Source: Streptomyces sp. NBC_00620
Lineage (GTDB): Bacteria > Actinomycetota > Actinomycetes > Streptomycetales > Streptomycetaceae
Direction of reading: 5' to 3'
DNA: 64,000 nucleotides
NCBI RefSeq assembly: GCF_026341825.1
Contig: NZ_JAPENY010000003.1
Location: 1,178,001 to 1,242,000 of the forward strand
The notes under the pieces: model-generated
Seen by the model: only the letters and a program-made list of their open reading frames with translations
Told to the model about the DNA's origin: nothing
The model's database searches: none
In this document: piece after piece, positions 18,072 to 25,666 of the stretch
Layout: every line of letters starts with the position of its first letter
Numbering within the stretch: the stretch's first letter is position 1
Translations under genes and position numbers: made by a program

Positions 18072-18988
18072 CACGCCTCCGGAAGCTTCGGCGCGGGGAT
18101 GCCGACGGTCTGCGGTTCGGCGCCGACCGAGGTGTGCCAGGCGTCGGCGAGGGTGTCGGGGGTCCAGCCGCCGTCCGCGTACGCCGCCTTGATCTCCTGC
18201 GGATGCGACCAGAGTGCCACCTTGTCGCCGCCGATGCCGATGGCCTGCCCGGTGACTCCGCGGGCGGCCTCGGAGGCGAGGAAGGGGACGAGGGCCGCGC
18301 AGTCCTCGGGGGTGCCGAAGCCCTCGCCCTTGCGGAGGAAGTCGGGCAGCGGCTCGCCGCGGTGCATGGCCTCGATGTAGGGGGCGAAGGCGGGGATGGT
18401 CTCGGTCATCGCGGTCGCGGCCACCGGGACGATCGCGTTGACGGTGATGCCCGCGCGGCCCAGCTCCATCGACCAGGTACGGGCCATGGCGGCGATGCCC
18501 GCCTTCGCGGCGGCGTAGTTGGTCTGGCCGAAGTTGCCGCGCTGCCCGGCCGGCGAGCCGACCAGGATCAGGCTGCCGCCCTCGCCCTGCTCCCGCATCC
18601 GTACGGCGGCGGCGCGGGCGCAGGTGAACGTGCCCTTGAGGTGGGTGGTGATCACCGCGTCGAAGTCCTCGTCGGTCATCTTCCACAGGACCTTGTCGCG
18701 GAGGATGCCCGCGTTGGTGACCAGGATGTCGAGCCGTCCGAACTCCTCGACGGCGCGGCCGACCAGACGGTCGGCGGCCTCGCTGGTACCGACCGGAACC
18801 ACCTCGGCCACGGCGGTGCCGCCCGCCTCGGTGATCGCCTTGACCGCCTGCTCGGCGACGGCCTCGTCCACGTCATTGACGACCACGGAGGCGCCGGCGG
18901 CGGCGAGAGCGTGCGCATAGGCCAGGCCGAGGCCACGGCCGGAGCCGGTGACAACGGCGACCTTGCCGGTGAGATCGATGCTGGGCAC
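18071..18988 (-). CDS. SDR family NAD(P)-dependent oxidoreductase
   Basis: 305-residue short-chain dehydrogenase, probably oxidising a 3-hydroxyacyl-CoA-like compound. The cofactor motif TGSGRGLGLAYA lies near residue 15, NAG at ILVTNAGIL, Ser at LILVGSPAG and the catalytic YxxxK at NYAAAKAG. I prefer the GTG at 18988 (VPSIDLTGKVAVV) to a start 25 codons upstream: GAAGGGA stands 7 bases before it and the upstream residues are low-complexity. First gene of the operon, next to the MarR-type operator. Confidence 0.9.
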   Translation of the reverse strand: MPSIDLTGKVAVVTGSGRGLGLAYAHALAAAGASVVVNDVDEAVAEQAVKAITEAGGTAVAEVVPVGTSEAADRLVGRAVEEFGRLDILVTNAGILRDKVLWKMTDEDFDAVITTHLKGTFTCARAAAVRMREQGEGGSLILVGSPAGQRGNFGQTNYAAAKAGIAAMARTWSMELGRAGITVNAIVPVAATAMTETIPAFAPYIEAMHRGEPLPDFLRKGEGFGTPEDCAALVPFLASEAARGVTGQAIGIGGDKVALWSHPQEIKAAYADGGWTPDTLADAWHTSVGAEPQTVGIPAPKLPEA

Positions 18989-19044
18989 GACGGGGTCCCT
19001 TCGAGAAGCAGATGCAGATGCGGCTACGAGATCGAAGCTAAGAG

Positions 19045-19072
19045 CAATAATTGTTGACGTCAATAGTTGTTG
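19045..19072. promoter_or_regulatory. 28-bp imperfect palindrome, likely MarR operator
   Basis: The perfect core TTGACGTCAA (19054-19063) lies inside a 28-bp inverted repeat whose halves, CAATAATTGTTGAC and GTCAATAGTTGTTG, match at 11 of 14 positions. It occupies the divergent gap between the SDR operon and the MarR gene, the usual place for an autoregulatory MarR site. Confidence 0.7.
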
Positions 19073-19095
19073 CCGACTCAGCTTTGCGTCATGCT

Positions 19096-19644
19096 GTGTT
19101 CCGTACGTACGAACCGCCCCACCCGGGGGCCCGGCCCAGGGAGCCCGTCATCGCAGCTCAGCAGCGCACCGCAGAAATCGCCGGGGGTCCTGCCTCCATC
19201 GACGCGCAGGAGCCGTGGATGCGCGGGCTGCACGCGGACACCGGTTATCTGCTGTACCGGCTCGGGCTGCGCTCGGGGCAACTGTTCAACACGTTCCTCC
19301 AGGAGTCCGGGCTGCGCCTGCGCCACTACGCGCTGCTCCGCTTCCTGGCCACCTCCGAGGGCGCTCTGCAGAGGGAGCTCAGCTCGCGGCTCGGCTACGA
19401 CCCGAGCGCGATCGTCGGGCTCGTCGACGACCTGGAGAAGCTCGGTTTCGCCGAGCGGCGCCCCTCGCCCGACGACCGCCGCAGCCGCATCGTCGTGCTG
19501 AGCGAGGACGGCCGGGCCTTCCTGCGCGACACCGACGAGGCCGGGCTGCGGGTGACCAACGACCTGCTCCAGCCTTTGGACCCCGCCGAGCGGGACACGC
19601 TGCACACGCTCCTGCAACGGGTCGCCGAAGCCGAACTCGACTGA
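19096..19644 (+). CDS. MarR family transcriptional regulator
   Basis: About 180-residue winged-helix regulator. LRHYALLRFLATSEGALQ and ELSSRLGYDPSAIVGLVDDLEKLGFAERR form the DNA-binding part, followed by the typical wing PSPDDRRSRIVVLSEDGR. The start is uncertain: no good ribosome site precedes any ATG/GTG upstream of the HTH. GTG at 19096 is chosen because earlier in-frame starts fall inside the palindromic operator; an ATG at 19219 is the other option. It probably senses an acyl-CoA or the free acid and represses the facing operon. Confidence 0.82.
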   Translation: MFRTYEPPHPGARPREPVIAAQQRTAEIAGGPASIDAQEPWMRGLHADTGYLLYRLGLRSGQLFNTFLQESGLRLRHYALLRFLATSEGALQRELSSRLGYDPSAIVGLVDDLEKLGFAERRPSPDDRRSRIVVLSEDGRAFLRDTDEAGLRVTNDLLQPLDPAERDTLHTLLQRVAEAELD

Positions 19645-20408
19645 TGACCATGGCCACGACCACGCTGTCCGCGCCCGACCGCCTCCTCGCCGTGCTCGCC
19701 GCCTTCGACCACGGGCACCCCGCGCTGTCCCTGACGGACATCAGCCGCCGGGCCGGCCTCACCCTCACCACGGCCCACCGGCTGGTGGGCGCGCTCACCG
19801 AGTGGGGCGCCCTGGAGCGGGACGAGGACGGCGTCTACCACGTGGGCCTGCGCCTCTGGGAGGTCGCGGCGCTCGCTCCGCGCGGGCTCGCACTGCGGCA
19901 GATCGCGCTGCCGTACCTGGAGGACCTGTACGAAGCGACGCACGAGAACGTGCAGTTGGCGGTCCGCGACGGCTCCGAGGTCGTCTACATCGAGTGGATC
20001 TCCGGGCGCTCCGCGGTCGGCGTACGCATCCGGGTCGGCGCCCGCTGGCCTCTGCACGCCACGGGAGTGGGGCTCGCACTGCTCGCGCACGGCGACCCCG
20101 CGTTCCAGGAGGCCTACTGCGAGCGCCCGTTGGCCGCCTTCACCCCGTACACCGTCACCGATCCGGCGAGGCTGCGCCGGGAGCTGGCCGAAGTACGGCA
20201 CTCAGGCGTGGCGGTGAGCAGCCGTCAGGTCACCGACGACGCGCTCTCGGTGGCCGCCCCGGTGCGCGGCGCGGGCGGCGCGGTGGTCGCGGCCGTGTCG
20301 GTCGTGGTGCCCCAAGTCGACGCGCAGGTACCGGTGTTGATCCCGGCGGTGCGGCTCGCGGCGCGCGGGATCTCGCGGGCGCTTGGGTGGCGGCCGGAGC
20401 CGCGCTGA
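19644..20408 (+). CDS. IclR family transcriptional regulator
   Basis: 254 residues. N-terminal helix-turn-helix LTDISRRAGLTLTTAHRLVGALTEWGALER and a C-terminal effector domain (from about 85) including GLALRQIALPYLEDLYEATHENVQLAVRDG and LPLHATGVG-like WPLHATGVGLAL. It starts in a TGATG overlap with the MarR gene, an unusual pairing of two different regulator families in one transcript; both probably serve the facing acyl-CoA operon or an adjacent aromatic pathway. Confidence 0.87.
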   Translation: MTMATTTLSAPDRLLAVLAAFDHGHPALSLTDISRRAGLTLTTAHRLVGALTEWGALERDEDGVYHVGLRLWEVAALAPRGLALRQIALPYLEDLYEATHENVQLAVRDGSEVVYIEWISGRSAVGVRIRVGARWPLHATGVGLALLAHGDPAFQEAYCERPLAAFTPYTVTDPARLRRELAEVRHSGVAVSSRQVTDDALSVAAPVRGAGGAVVAAVSVVVPQVDAQVPVLIPAVRLAARGISRALGWRPEPR

Positions 20409-20436
20409 GGTCTCTCCAGCGAGGACACCCTTCGAG

Positions 20437-21489
20437 TCATTGATTCTGGTAGAGGCATTCCGTCCCCGTCGCGCGCCGGGTGACGGACTGCTTCCTCAGG
20501 TCGGCGCGGAATTCGTAGCAGCCCTCGAGCCACGCCTGGTCCAGGGGCCGCACCTCGGCGATGACGGTCACCTCGGTGCGCGAGCGCTCCGTGCCGACCG
20601 GTACGGCGACCGGGTCGTCGGCGTCGGGCTGCCCCATCGAGTCCGTCCTCGGCAGGGCGAGGGCGCGCTTCAACTCGGCGTCCGTCAGGGCCCCGTCGGA
20701 GACCGCGCGGTCGAGGCGCCGCTCGACCGCCTCGGCACTCGCGTCGAGTTGGGCCGCACGGGCCGCCTCCGCTCGCGCGTCCTGTTTGCGCTGGATGCGG
20801 TAACAGCCGTCCGTCTTCAGCCTGTCTGCGGTGACGTTGCGGGGCTTGTCCGTCGCACGGAACTCGTAGCAGACCTCGTCGCTCCCGTCCTCCGCGGACA
20901 GCCAGACCAGGGCGGTCAGCCCGCCGGCCGCCACCTCCTGGTCCTCCACCTCGACGCCGACGGTCTCCCAGACCTGGGCACCCTGGACCTCGGTCAGCCC
21001 ACCGCGGTCCAGCGCCGATCGCAGTTCCACGACCACATCCGCGGCGACCTCCGCCGGTTTGCGGAACCGGTACACCGGCAGATCGCGGCACGTCTCCCGG
21101 GACAACTCGTCGGCGGAGACGGAACGCCCGTCGACCTCGAAGCGGTAGCAGCCCGTGGCCTGGGTACCCCCGGCGAACATGCCGGGCCCGAGCCCCATGA
21201 GCTCGGCGGTCACGGTCACGTGCTGCCCCTCCCGACGGACGTACGACATCCTCTTGTTCATGGACCGCACCGACCGGTCGATCTCCGTGCCGAGCAGCGT
21301 GCCGTCCGCCGCCGCCTGGGTGAGCCGGTCCTTCGCCACGGCCGCGGAACTCTCCAAGTTGTCCTGTGCCTGATCCTCGTAGCGGCCGGGTGCCGTCATG
21401 ACCCACACCACCACGCCGCCGACAAGTACCAGCGCGATCACCAGCACGGTCAGACAGCCGTTCAGCACGCATCCCCCGCGTCTCGCCAT
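20437..21489 (-). CDS. single-span membrane protein with three repeated modules, function unknown
   Basis: 350 residues. One membrane span (about 8-31, LNGCLTVLVIALVLVGGVVV) leaves a long extracellular part. This consists of three related modules of about 100 residues: each has an Arg/Ala-rich helix ending in DGxLTxxE-like sequence, then beta strands and a Cys pair. The Cys pairs are 114/134, 207/229 and 324/345; the first Cys of each sits in CYRF or CYEFRA. Spacing of 20-22 residues suggests one disulfide per module. I do not recognise a named family. ATG at 21489 is preferred over an upstream GTG. Single gene, convergent with the IclR gene. Confidence 0.7.
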   Translation of the reverse strand: MARRGGCVLNGCLTVLVIALVLVGGVVVWVMTAPGRYEDQAQDNLESSAAVAKDRLTQAAADGTLLGTEIDRSVRSMNKRMSYVRREGQHVTVTAELMGLGPGMFAGGTQATGCYRFEVDGRSVSADELSRETCRDLPVYRFRKPAEVAADVVVELRSALDRGGLTEVQGAQVWETVGVEVEDQEVAAGGLTALVWLSAEDGSDEVCYEFRATDKPRNVTADRLKTDGCYRIQRKQDARAEAARAAQLDASAEAVERRLDRAVSDGALTDAELKRALALPRTDSMGQPDADDPVAVPVGTERSRTEVTVIAEVRPLDQAWLEGCYEFRADLRKQSVTRRATGTECLYQNQ

Positions 21490-21661
21490 GTCCGCAGGCT
21501 TCCCCACGCACGCCTCGCCGGCGGGACCCGTGTCCAACACGTGATCGAACAGGGCCCGGCACGAGACGGGCCGGTTCCGGCACTGCCCGTGCGTCCCGTC
21601 ACCCGACCGGCGGGTTGTTCACTTGTAGCCTGTCGGCGCTGTACGTCGGGGGGAGCTGACC

Positions 21662-22078
21662 GTGGAGAACATCCTGTCGGTGGCCATCGGGGCCGCTATC
21701 GGCCTCATAGGGGCGGTGTTCGGTTCGTGGTTCACCGCGCGCCGACAGGACCGCATGTGGCTCCGCGAACAGAAGCTCAAAGCCGGGATCAGCTTCAACA
21801 CGGCCGTGGTTCAGCTACTGGACCACCTCAAGGAAACCCAGCTCAGTGACGACGGCCCCGGACCCAACGAGTTGGCGAACCGGATGCAGGAAGCACGCTC
21901 AGCCCTCTACCTGCTGTGTGCCGGCGAGACCGTCGATCTCGCCGATGCTCTCGCGCGTCGGGTCTGGAGCACCCGGCCCACCGACGGCAGGGACGACCGC
22001 CGGGCCGAGTTCCGAGAGACGGTGGACCTCCTGCGTCGCTTCACGCACCAGCTCCGGCAAGAAATCGCCAGATCGTAG
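21662..22078 (+). CDS. small membrane-anchored protein, function unknown
   Basis: 138 residues, GTG start at 21662 with GGGGGAG seven bases upstream. An N-terminal span (VAIGAAIGLIGAVFGSWF) is followed by a soluble, Arg-rich helical region (about 25-138). No catalytic motif or known family is recognised. It stands alone between the repeat-module membrane protein and a gene-poor gap. Confidence 0.6.
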   Translation: MENILSVAIGAAIGLIGAVFGSWFTARRQDRMWLREQKLKAGISFNTAVVQLLDHLKETQLSDDGPGPNELANRMQEARSALYLLCAGETVDLADALARRVWSTRPTDGRDDRRAEFRETVDLLRRFTHQLRQEIARS

Positions 22079-22497
22079 GGCCTGTCCCCCAAGGGATCAC
22101 CGGGCGGACCGGAGGAAGGTGCCTCCGGAGGGCTGACGGACGTGCCTCAGTTCACACGCCCCGTGGCGACGGCGACCGAACAAGCAGCGGCAGTTGACCG
22201 TCCACCTACATGTGGCTGCGGAGGGGACAGTGTCCCCGGGCCTCACCTACAGCCCATGGGGACGATCGTCCGGCTGAAGCCCCATGGAGCCTTCCGCCGC
22301 GAGGCGACCGCCCTCCGCAGATCACCACGCACCGCCCCGGCTGGTCTCCCCCGTCCAGCCGGGGCTTTCTCATTCGGCGCCCCCGGGGTCGTCGTTACCG
22401 GGGCCACGTCGCCGAGATGATTCACACATGCGGGATCCCACCTGGCCGTCTTCACGGGAATCTCAGCTGAGACCCCACGGATTCAAAGAAACCACCA
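22079..22497. other. 419-bp gap without a convincing gene
   Basis: Holds no reading frame with a ribosome site and coding character. Two secondary-structure elements are visible: the inverted repeat GGGGACA/TGTCCCC at 22223-22237 with one unpaired base, and the strong terminator at 22335-22370. A small RNA or leader is possible but unproven. Confidence 0.5.
22335..22370 (+). terminator. strong hairpin terminator
   Basis: Perfect 10-bp stem CCCCGGCTGG/CCAGCCGGGG with a 10-base loop (22335-22364), followed by CTTTCT. The T-rich tail lies on the plus side, so it ends transcripts coming from the left, including anything expressed from the 22079-22334 gap. Confidence 0.75.
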
Positions 22498-23796
22498 ATG
22501 GAGGAGGCGCAGGATGCAGCGGCAGTGGTGGTCATCCAAGAAAGGCGTGCCGTGGGCGTCCCTGAGATATCGAACCGGACCGAACGTCCGGCGTGGTCCC
22601 GGCGCGGGATCCTCGCCGTACTCGGTGCCGTGCCGGCCGCCGTTCTGACGGGCTGCACCGAATCGGCGGACGCCTCGGAGGCGACGGCCGCGTCCGCGGG
22701 CACGTCCGCGAGCACCAAGGCGGAGACGACGGTCAAGGCGCCGACGATCACCGTCACGCCCGCCGACGGCACGAAGAAGGCCGGTTTCACCAGCCCGGTC
22801 GAGGTCGCCGTGTCCGACGGCACGCTGTCGGCCGTGAAGGTCACCGGCAACGACGGATCCACCCTGGCCGGGTCCTACAACGACGCCCGTACGCAATGGA
22901 CGTCGGGCGAGAACCCGTACTCCGGCACGAAATACACGGTCACGACGCAGGCGCAGGGGGCCGAGGAGGAGACGGCGACTTTCACCACCAAGTCTCCCGG
23001 CGAGACCTTCGTGGGATATTTCACCCCCGAGGCGAATTCGACCTCCGGCGTCGGCATGCCCGTGTCGATCAATTTCACGAAGGCCGTGTCAGACCGGGCC
23101 GCCGTCGAGAAGGCGATCACGGTGACGGCGGAGCCCGCCGTCGAGGTGGTCGGCCACTGGTTCAGCGACACCCGGCTCGACTTCCGGCCCGAGGACTACT
23201 GGGCCGCGGGCACGAAGATCACCCTGAGTCTGCGCCTGAAGGACGTCGAGGGCACGGACGGGGTCTACGGCACGCAGTCCAAGGACGTGGTCTTCAACAT
23301 CGGCCGCTCGCAGATCAGCACGGTCGACCTGGCGGCGAAGACGATGACGGTCGAGCGGGACGGCTCGGCCCTCGCCACCTATCCGGTGAGCGGCGGCGAC
23401 GCCGACCACACCACCTGGTCGGGGATCATGGTGATCAGCGAGCGGTTCAAGGAGACCCGGATGGAGTCCTCCACCGTCGGTCTCGGCGACGAGTACGACA
23501 TCGCGGACGTGCCGCACGCCCAGCGCCTGACCACCTCCGGCACCTTCATCCACGGCAACTACTGGGCGTCGACGTCGATCTTCGGCAGCAGCAACACCAG
23601 CCACGGCTGCGTGGGCCTGCACGACACCAAGGGCGCCGACGACACCGCCGTGGACGGCTACAAGTTCTACAAGAGCTCGATGCTGGGTGACGTGGTGATC
23701 GTCAAGAACTCGGGCGAGGACACCGTGGACCCGGCCAACGGCCTCAACGGGTGGAACCTGTCGTGGGCCGACTGGACGGCGGGCAGCGCGCTCTAG
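22498..23796 (+). CDS. L,D-transpeptidase lipoprotein (YkuD domain)
   Basis: Cell-wall enzyme that forms 3-3 peptidoglycan cross-links. A hydrophobic signal after SRRG ends in the lipobox LTGC, so it is lipid-anchored. Two immunoglobulin-like domains (about 80-270) precede the YkuD domain, whose catalytic motif is HGNYWASTSIFG followed by SNTSHGCVGL with the active-site Cys. The start is uncertain: ATG at 22498 lacks a ribosome site, while the in-frame GTG at 22552 (VGVPEISNRTERPAWSRRG) has GAAAGG about 7 bases upstream. About 430 residues, usual for actinobacterial enzymes. Confidence 0.92.
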   Translation: MEEAQDAAAVVVIQERRAVGVPEISNRTERPAWSRRGILAVLGAVPAAVLTGCTESADASEATAASAGTSASTKAETTVKAPTITVTPADGTKKAGFTSPVEVAVSDGTLSAVKVTGNDGSTLAGSYNDARTQWTSGENPYSGTKYTVTTQAQGAEEETATFTTKSPGETFVGYFTPEANSTSGVGMPVSINFTKAVSDRAAVEKAITVTAEPAVEVVGHWFSDTRLDFRPEDYWAAGTKITLSLRLKDVEGTDGVYGTQSKDVVFNIGRSQISTVDLAAKTMTVERDGSALATYPVSGGDADHTTWSGIMVISERFKETRMESSTVGLGDEYDIADVPHAQRLTTSGTFIHGNYWASTSIFGSSNTSHGCVGLHDTKGADDTAVDGYKFYKSSMLGDVVIVKNSGEDTVDPANGLNGWNLSWADWTAGSAL

Positions 23797-23810
23797 TCGC
23801 TCTCCGCAAC

Positions 23811-23831
23811 GTGCGGCTCCCCGGGCCGCAC
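23811..23831. terminator. possible hairpin terminator after the L,D-transpeptidase
   Basis: Perfect 7-bp stem GTGCGGC/GCCGCAC with a 7-base loop, 14 bp after the stop codon. It has no T tail, which is common for Streptomyces terminators, so the call is tentative. Confidence 0.45.
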
Positions 23832-23942
23832 CCCCGCGCCACCCTTCCTTCACGGCGTGAGCTCCCGTGCGCCCGAAGGACTTTACCGACTGCGCCTCTT
23901 GACGGTCGGGGTGACAGAGAGCACATTGGCGGCGCAGCCGCT

Positions 23943-23958
23943 TTGAGAGCGCTCTCAA
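23943..23958. promoter_or_regulatory. 16-bp perfect palindrome, LacI-type operator
   Basis: TTGAGAGCGCTCTCAA is a perfect 16-bp palindrome 51 bp before the GH16 start. The GAGCGCTC core matches the operator style of LacI-family repressors of actinobacterial polysaccharide hydrolases (CebR/CelR type). Flanking CCGCTT and AAGCGG extend the symmetry with one unpaired T. No LacI gene lies nearby, so the regulator would act in trans. Confidence 0.65.
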
Positions 23959-24009
23959 GCGGTTCTCCCCAACACCCGCGCACCCCACTCCGTACCCGAA
24001 GAGGCACCC

Positions 24010-25401
24010 ATGCGTGAAAACTCCGGCACACCCACCAGACCCCGCCCCTTACGCCGCGCGCTCATCGCCGTGCTCGGCACGCTCGCCCTGGCGGCCACCG
24101 CCGCCACGGCCGCCACCCTCCCCGCGAACGCCTCCGCTCCCCCGCCGCCCACCGGCTGGTCCCAGGTCTTCGTCGACGACTTCAACGGGTCCGCGGGAAC
24201 CGGCGTCAACACCGCCAACTGGCAGTACACGACGGGCACCAGCTACCCCGGCGGTCCCGCCAACTTCGGTACCGGCGAGATCGAGACGATGACCTCCAGC
24301 ACCAACAACGTCTCGCTCGACGGCTCGGGCAACCTCCGCATCACCCCGCTGCGCGACGGCTCAGGCAACTGGACCTCGGGCCGCATCGAGACGGTGCGCA
24401 CCGACTTCCAGCCCCCGGCCGGCGGCAAACTCCGCGTCGAGTCCCGCCTCCAGATGCCGAACGTGACCGGTGCCGCCGCCAAGGGCTACTGGCCCGCCTT
24501 CTGGATGCTGGGCGCGCCCTTCCGCGGCAACTACTGGAACTGGCCCGGCATCGGCGAACTGGACATCATGGAGAACGTCCAGGGCCTCGGCACCCTGTGG
24601 GCCACCATGCACTGCGGCACCTCGCCCGGCGGCCCGTGCAACGAGACGAGCGGCATCGGCGGCAACACCCCCTGTACGACCTGCCAGTCGAGCTTCCACA
24701 CCTACGCCGTGGAGTGGGACAAGTCCACGAGCGTCGAGGAGATGCGCTTCTACCTCGACGGCGTCAACTTCCATACGGTCAGGGCGAATCAGGTCGACGC
24801 GACCACGTGGACGAACGCCACGAACCACGGCTACTTCCTCATCCTCAACGTCGCGATGGGCGGCGGCTTCCCGGACGCCTTCGGCGGCGGCCCGGACGCC
24901 GGCACGGTGCCAGGACACCCGCTGGTCGTGGACTACGTCCAGGTTCTCCAGTCCGGTGGGAGCGGTACCACACCGCCCCCGACCGGCAACCGTGACGCCT
25001 ACAGCGCCATCCAGGCCGAGTCCTACGACGGCCAGGGCGGCGTGGGCACCGAGACGACCACGGACACGGGCGGCGGCCAGAACCTGAGCGCGCTCGCGAA
25101 CGGCGACTGGGCCCAGTACAACGGCGTCAACTTCGGCTCCACGGCGGCCACTCAGTTCGTCGCCCGGGTCGCGAGCGGCGCGTCCTCGGGCGTGAGCGGC
25201 CTGGTGGAGGTACGCCTCGACAGCCGTACGAACGCGCCCATCGGCAGCTTCGCGGTGGGCAACACCGGAGGCTGGCAGAGCTGGCGGACCGTACCGGCGA
25301 ACATCAGCGGGGTCACCGGCACGCACACCGTCTATCTGACCTTCACCAGCGGCCAGCCGGCCGACTTCGTGAACGTCAACTGGTTCAACTTCGGTCGCTG
25401 A
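24010..25401 (+). CDS. secreted GH16 beta-glucanase with CBM6
   Basis: 463 residues. Sec-type signal (RRALIAVLGTLALAATAATAATLP) then a GH16 catalytic domain (about 45-320), in which GELDIMENV carries the nucleophile and acid/base Glu residues. A Gly/Thr/Pro linker leads to a C-terminal family 6 carbohydrate-binding module (about 335-463, starting AYSAIQAESYDGQGG). Such enzymes hydrolyse beta-1,3- or mixed-linkage glucans outside the cell. Likely induced through the palindrome upstream. Confidence 0.93.
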   Translation: MRENSGTPTRPRPLRRALIAVLGTLALAATAATAATLPANASAPPPPTGWSQVFVDDFNGSAGTGVNTANWQYTTGTSYPGGPANFGTGEIETMTSSTNNVSLDGSGNLRITPLRDGSGNWTSGRIETVRTDFQPPAGGKLRVESRLQMPNVTGAAAKGYWPAFWMLGAPFRGNYWNWPGIGELDIMENVQGLGTLWATMHCGTSPGGPCNETSGIGGNTPCTTCQSSFHTYAVEWDKSTSVEEMRFYLDGVNFHTVRANQVDATTWTNATNHGYFLILNVAMGGGFPDAFGGGPDAGTVPGHPLVVDYVQVLQSGGSGTTPPPTGNRDAYSAIQAESYDGQGGVGTETTTDTGGGQNLSALANGDWAQYNGVNFGSTAATQFVARVASGASSGVSGLVEVRLDSRTNAPIGSFAVGNTGGWQSWRTVPANISGVTGTHTVYLTFTSGQPADFVNVNWFNFGR

Positions 25402-25413
25402 CCGAACGCTTGG

Positions 25414-25445
25414 CGAAGGGGCGGGCCGGGAGGCCCGCCCCTTCG
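25414..25445 (+). terminator. hairpin terminator after GH16
   Basis: Perfect 14-bp stem with a GGGA loop: CGAAGGGGCGGGCC pairs with GGCCCGCCCCTTCG. It begins 12 bp after the GH16 stop. Confidence 0.75.
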
Positions 25446-25498
25446 GCGGACTCTTGTGAGGGCCCCTGGGTGTTCACGCCCGGAAGGAATCGCATCCT

Positions 25499-25527
25499 GT
25501 GGCTGCGATGCGGAGCGTCGCAGCCAC
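25499..25527. repeat. 29-nt hairpin between GH16 and tnpB
   Basis: GTGGCTGCGA and TCGCAGCCAC form a perfect 10-bp stem that can extend inward by three more pairs (one G-T) to a GGA loop. It lies about 140 bp upstream of tnpB and may be part of the left side of the element or an unrelated structured RNA. Confidence 0.45.
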
Positions 25528-25646
25528 CCGCCTTCGGGCACCGAATGCCCATATCACTGCCCGACAGAGCCGGGAACATCGAACACCCGACCGGCAGATC
25601 ACTTGATCGGATGGAAGATGTACATCCCCGGCCGGGTTGTATGACC

Positions 25647-25660
25647 GACGCGTTAGCGTC
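25647..25660 (+). mobile_element. left-end hairpin next to tnpB start
   Basis: GACGC-GTTA-GCGTC: a 5-bp stem with a 4-base loop ending 6 bp before the tnpB ATG. Small imperfect hairpins close to the first gene are typical of IS200/IS605-type left ends. The exact left boundary is not resolved; a TTGAT sequence occurs at 25602-25606. Confidence 0.4.
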
Positions 25661-25666
25661 CGGGGC

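Noticed and set aside
18989..19063. 25-residue N-terminal extension of the SDR protein
   Set aside because: Low-complexity Ser/Ala-rich sequence that overlaps the palindromic operator; GTG 18988 has a good ribosome site and matches the usual start of the fold.
22142..22420. Possible small proteins in the gap before the L,D-transpeptidase
   Set aside because: No ribosome site, no recognisable composition or motif, and the frames run through the terminator hairpin.
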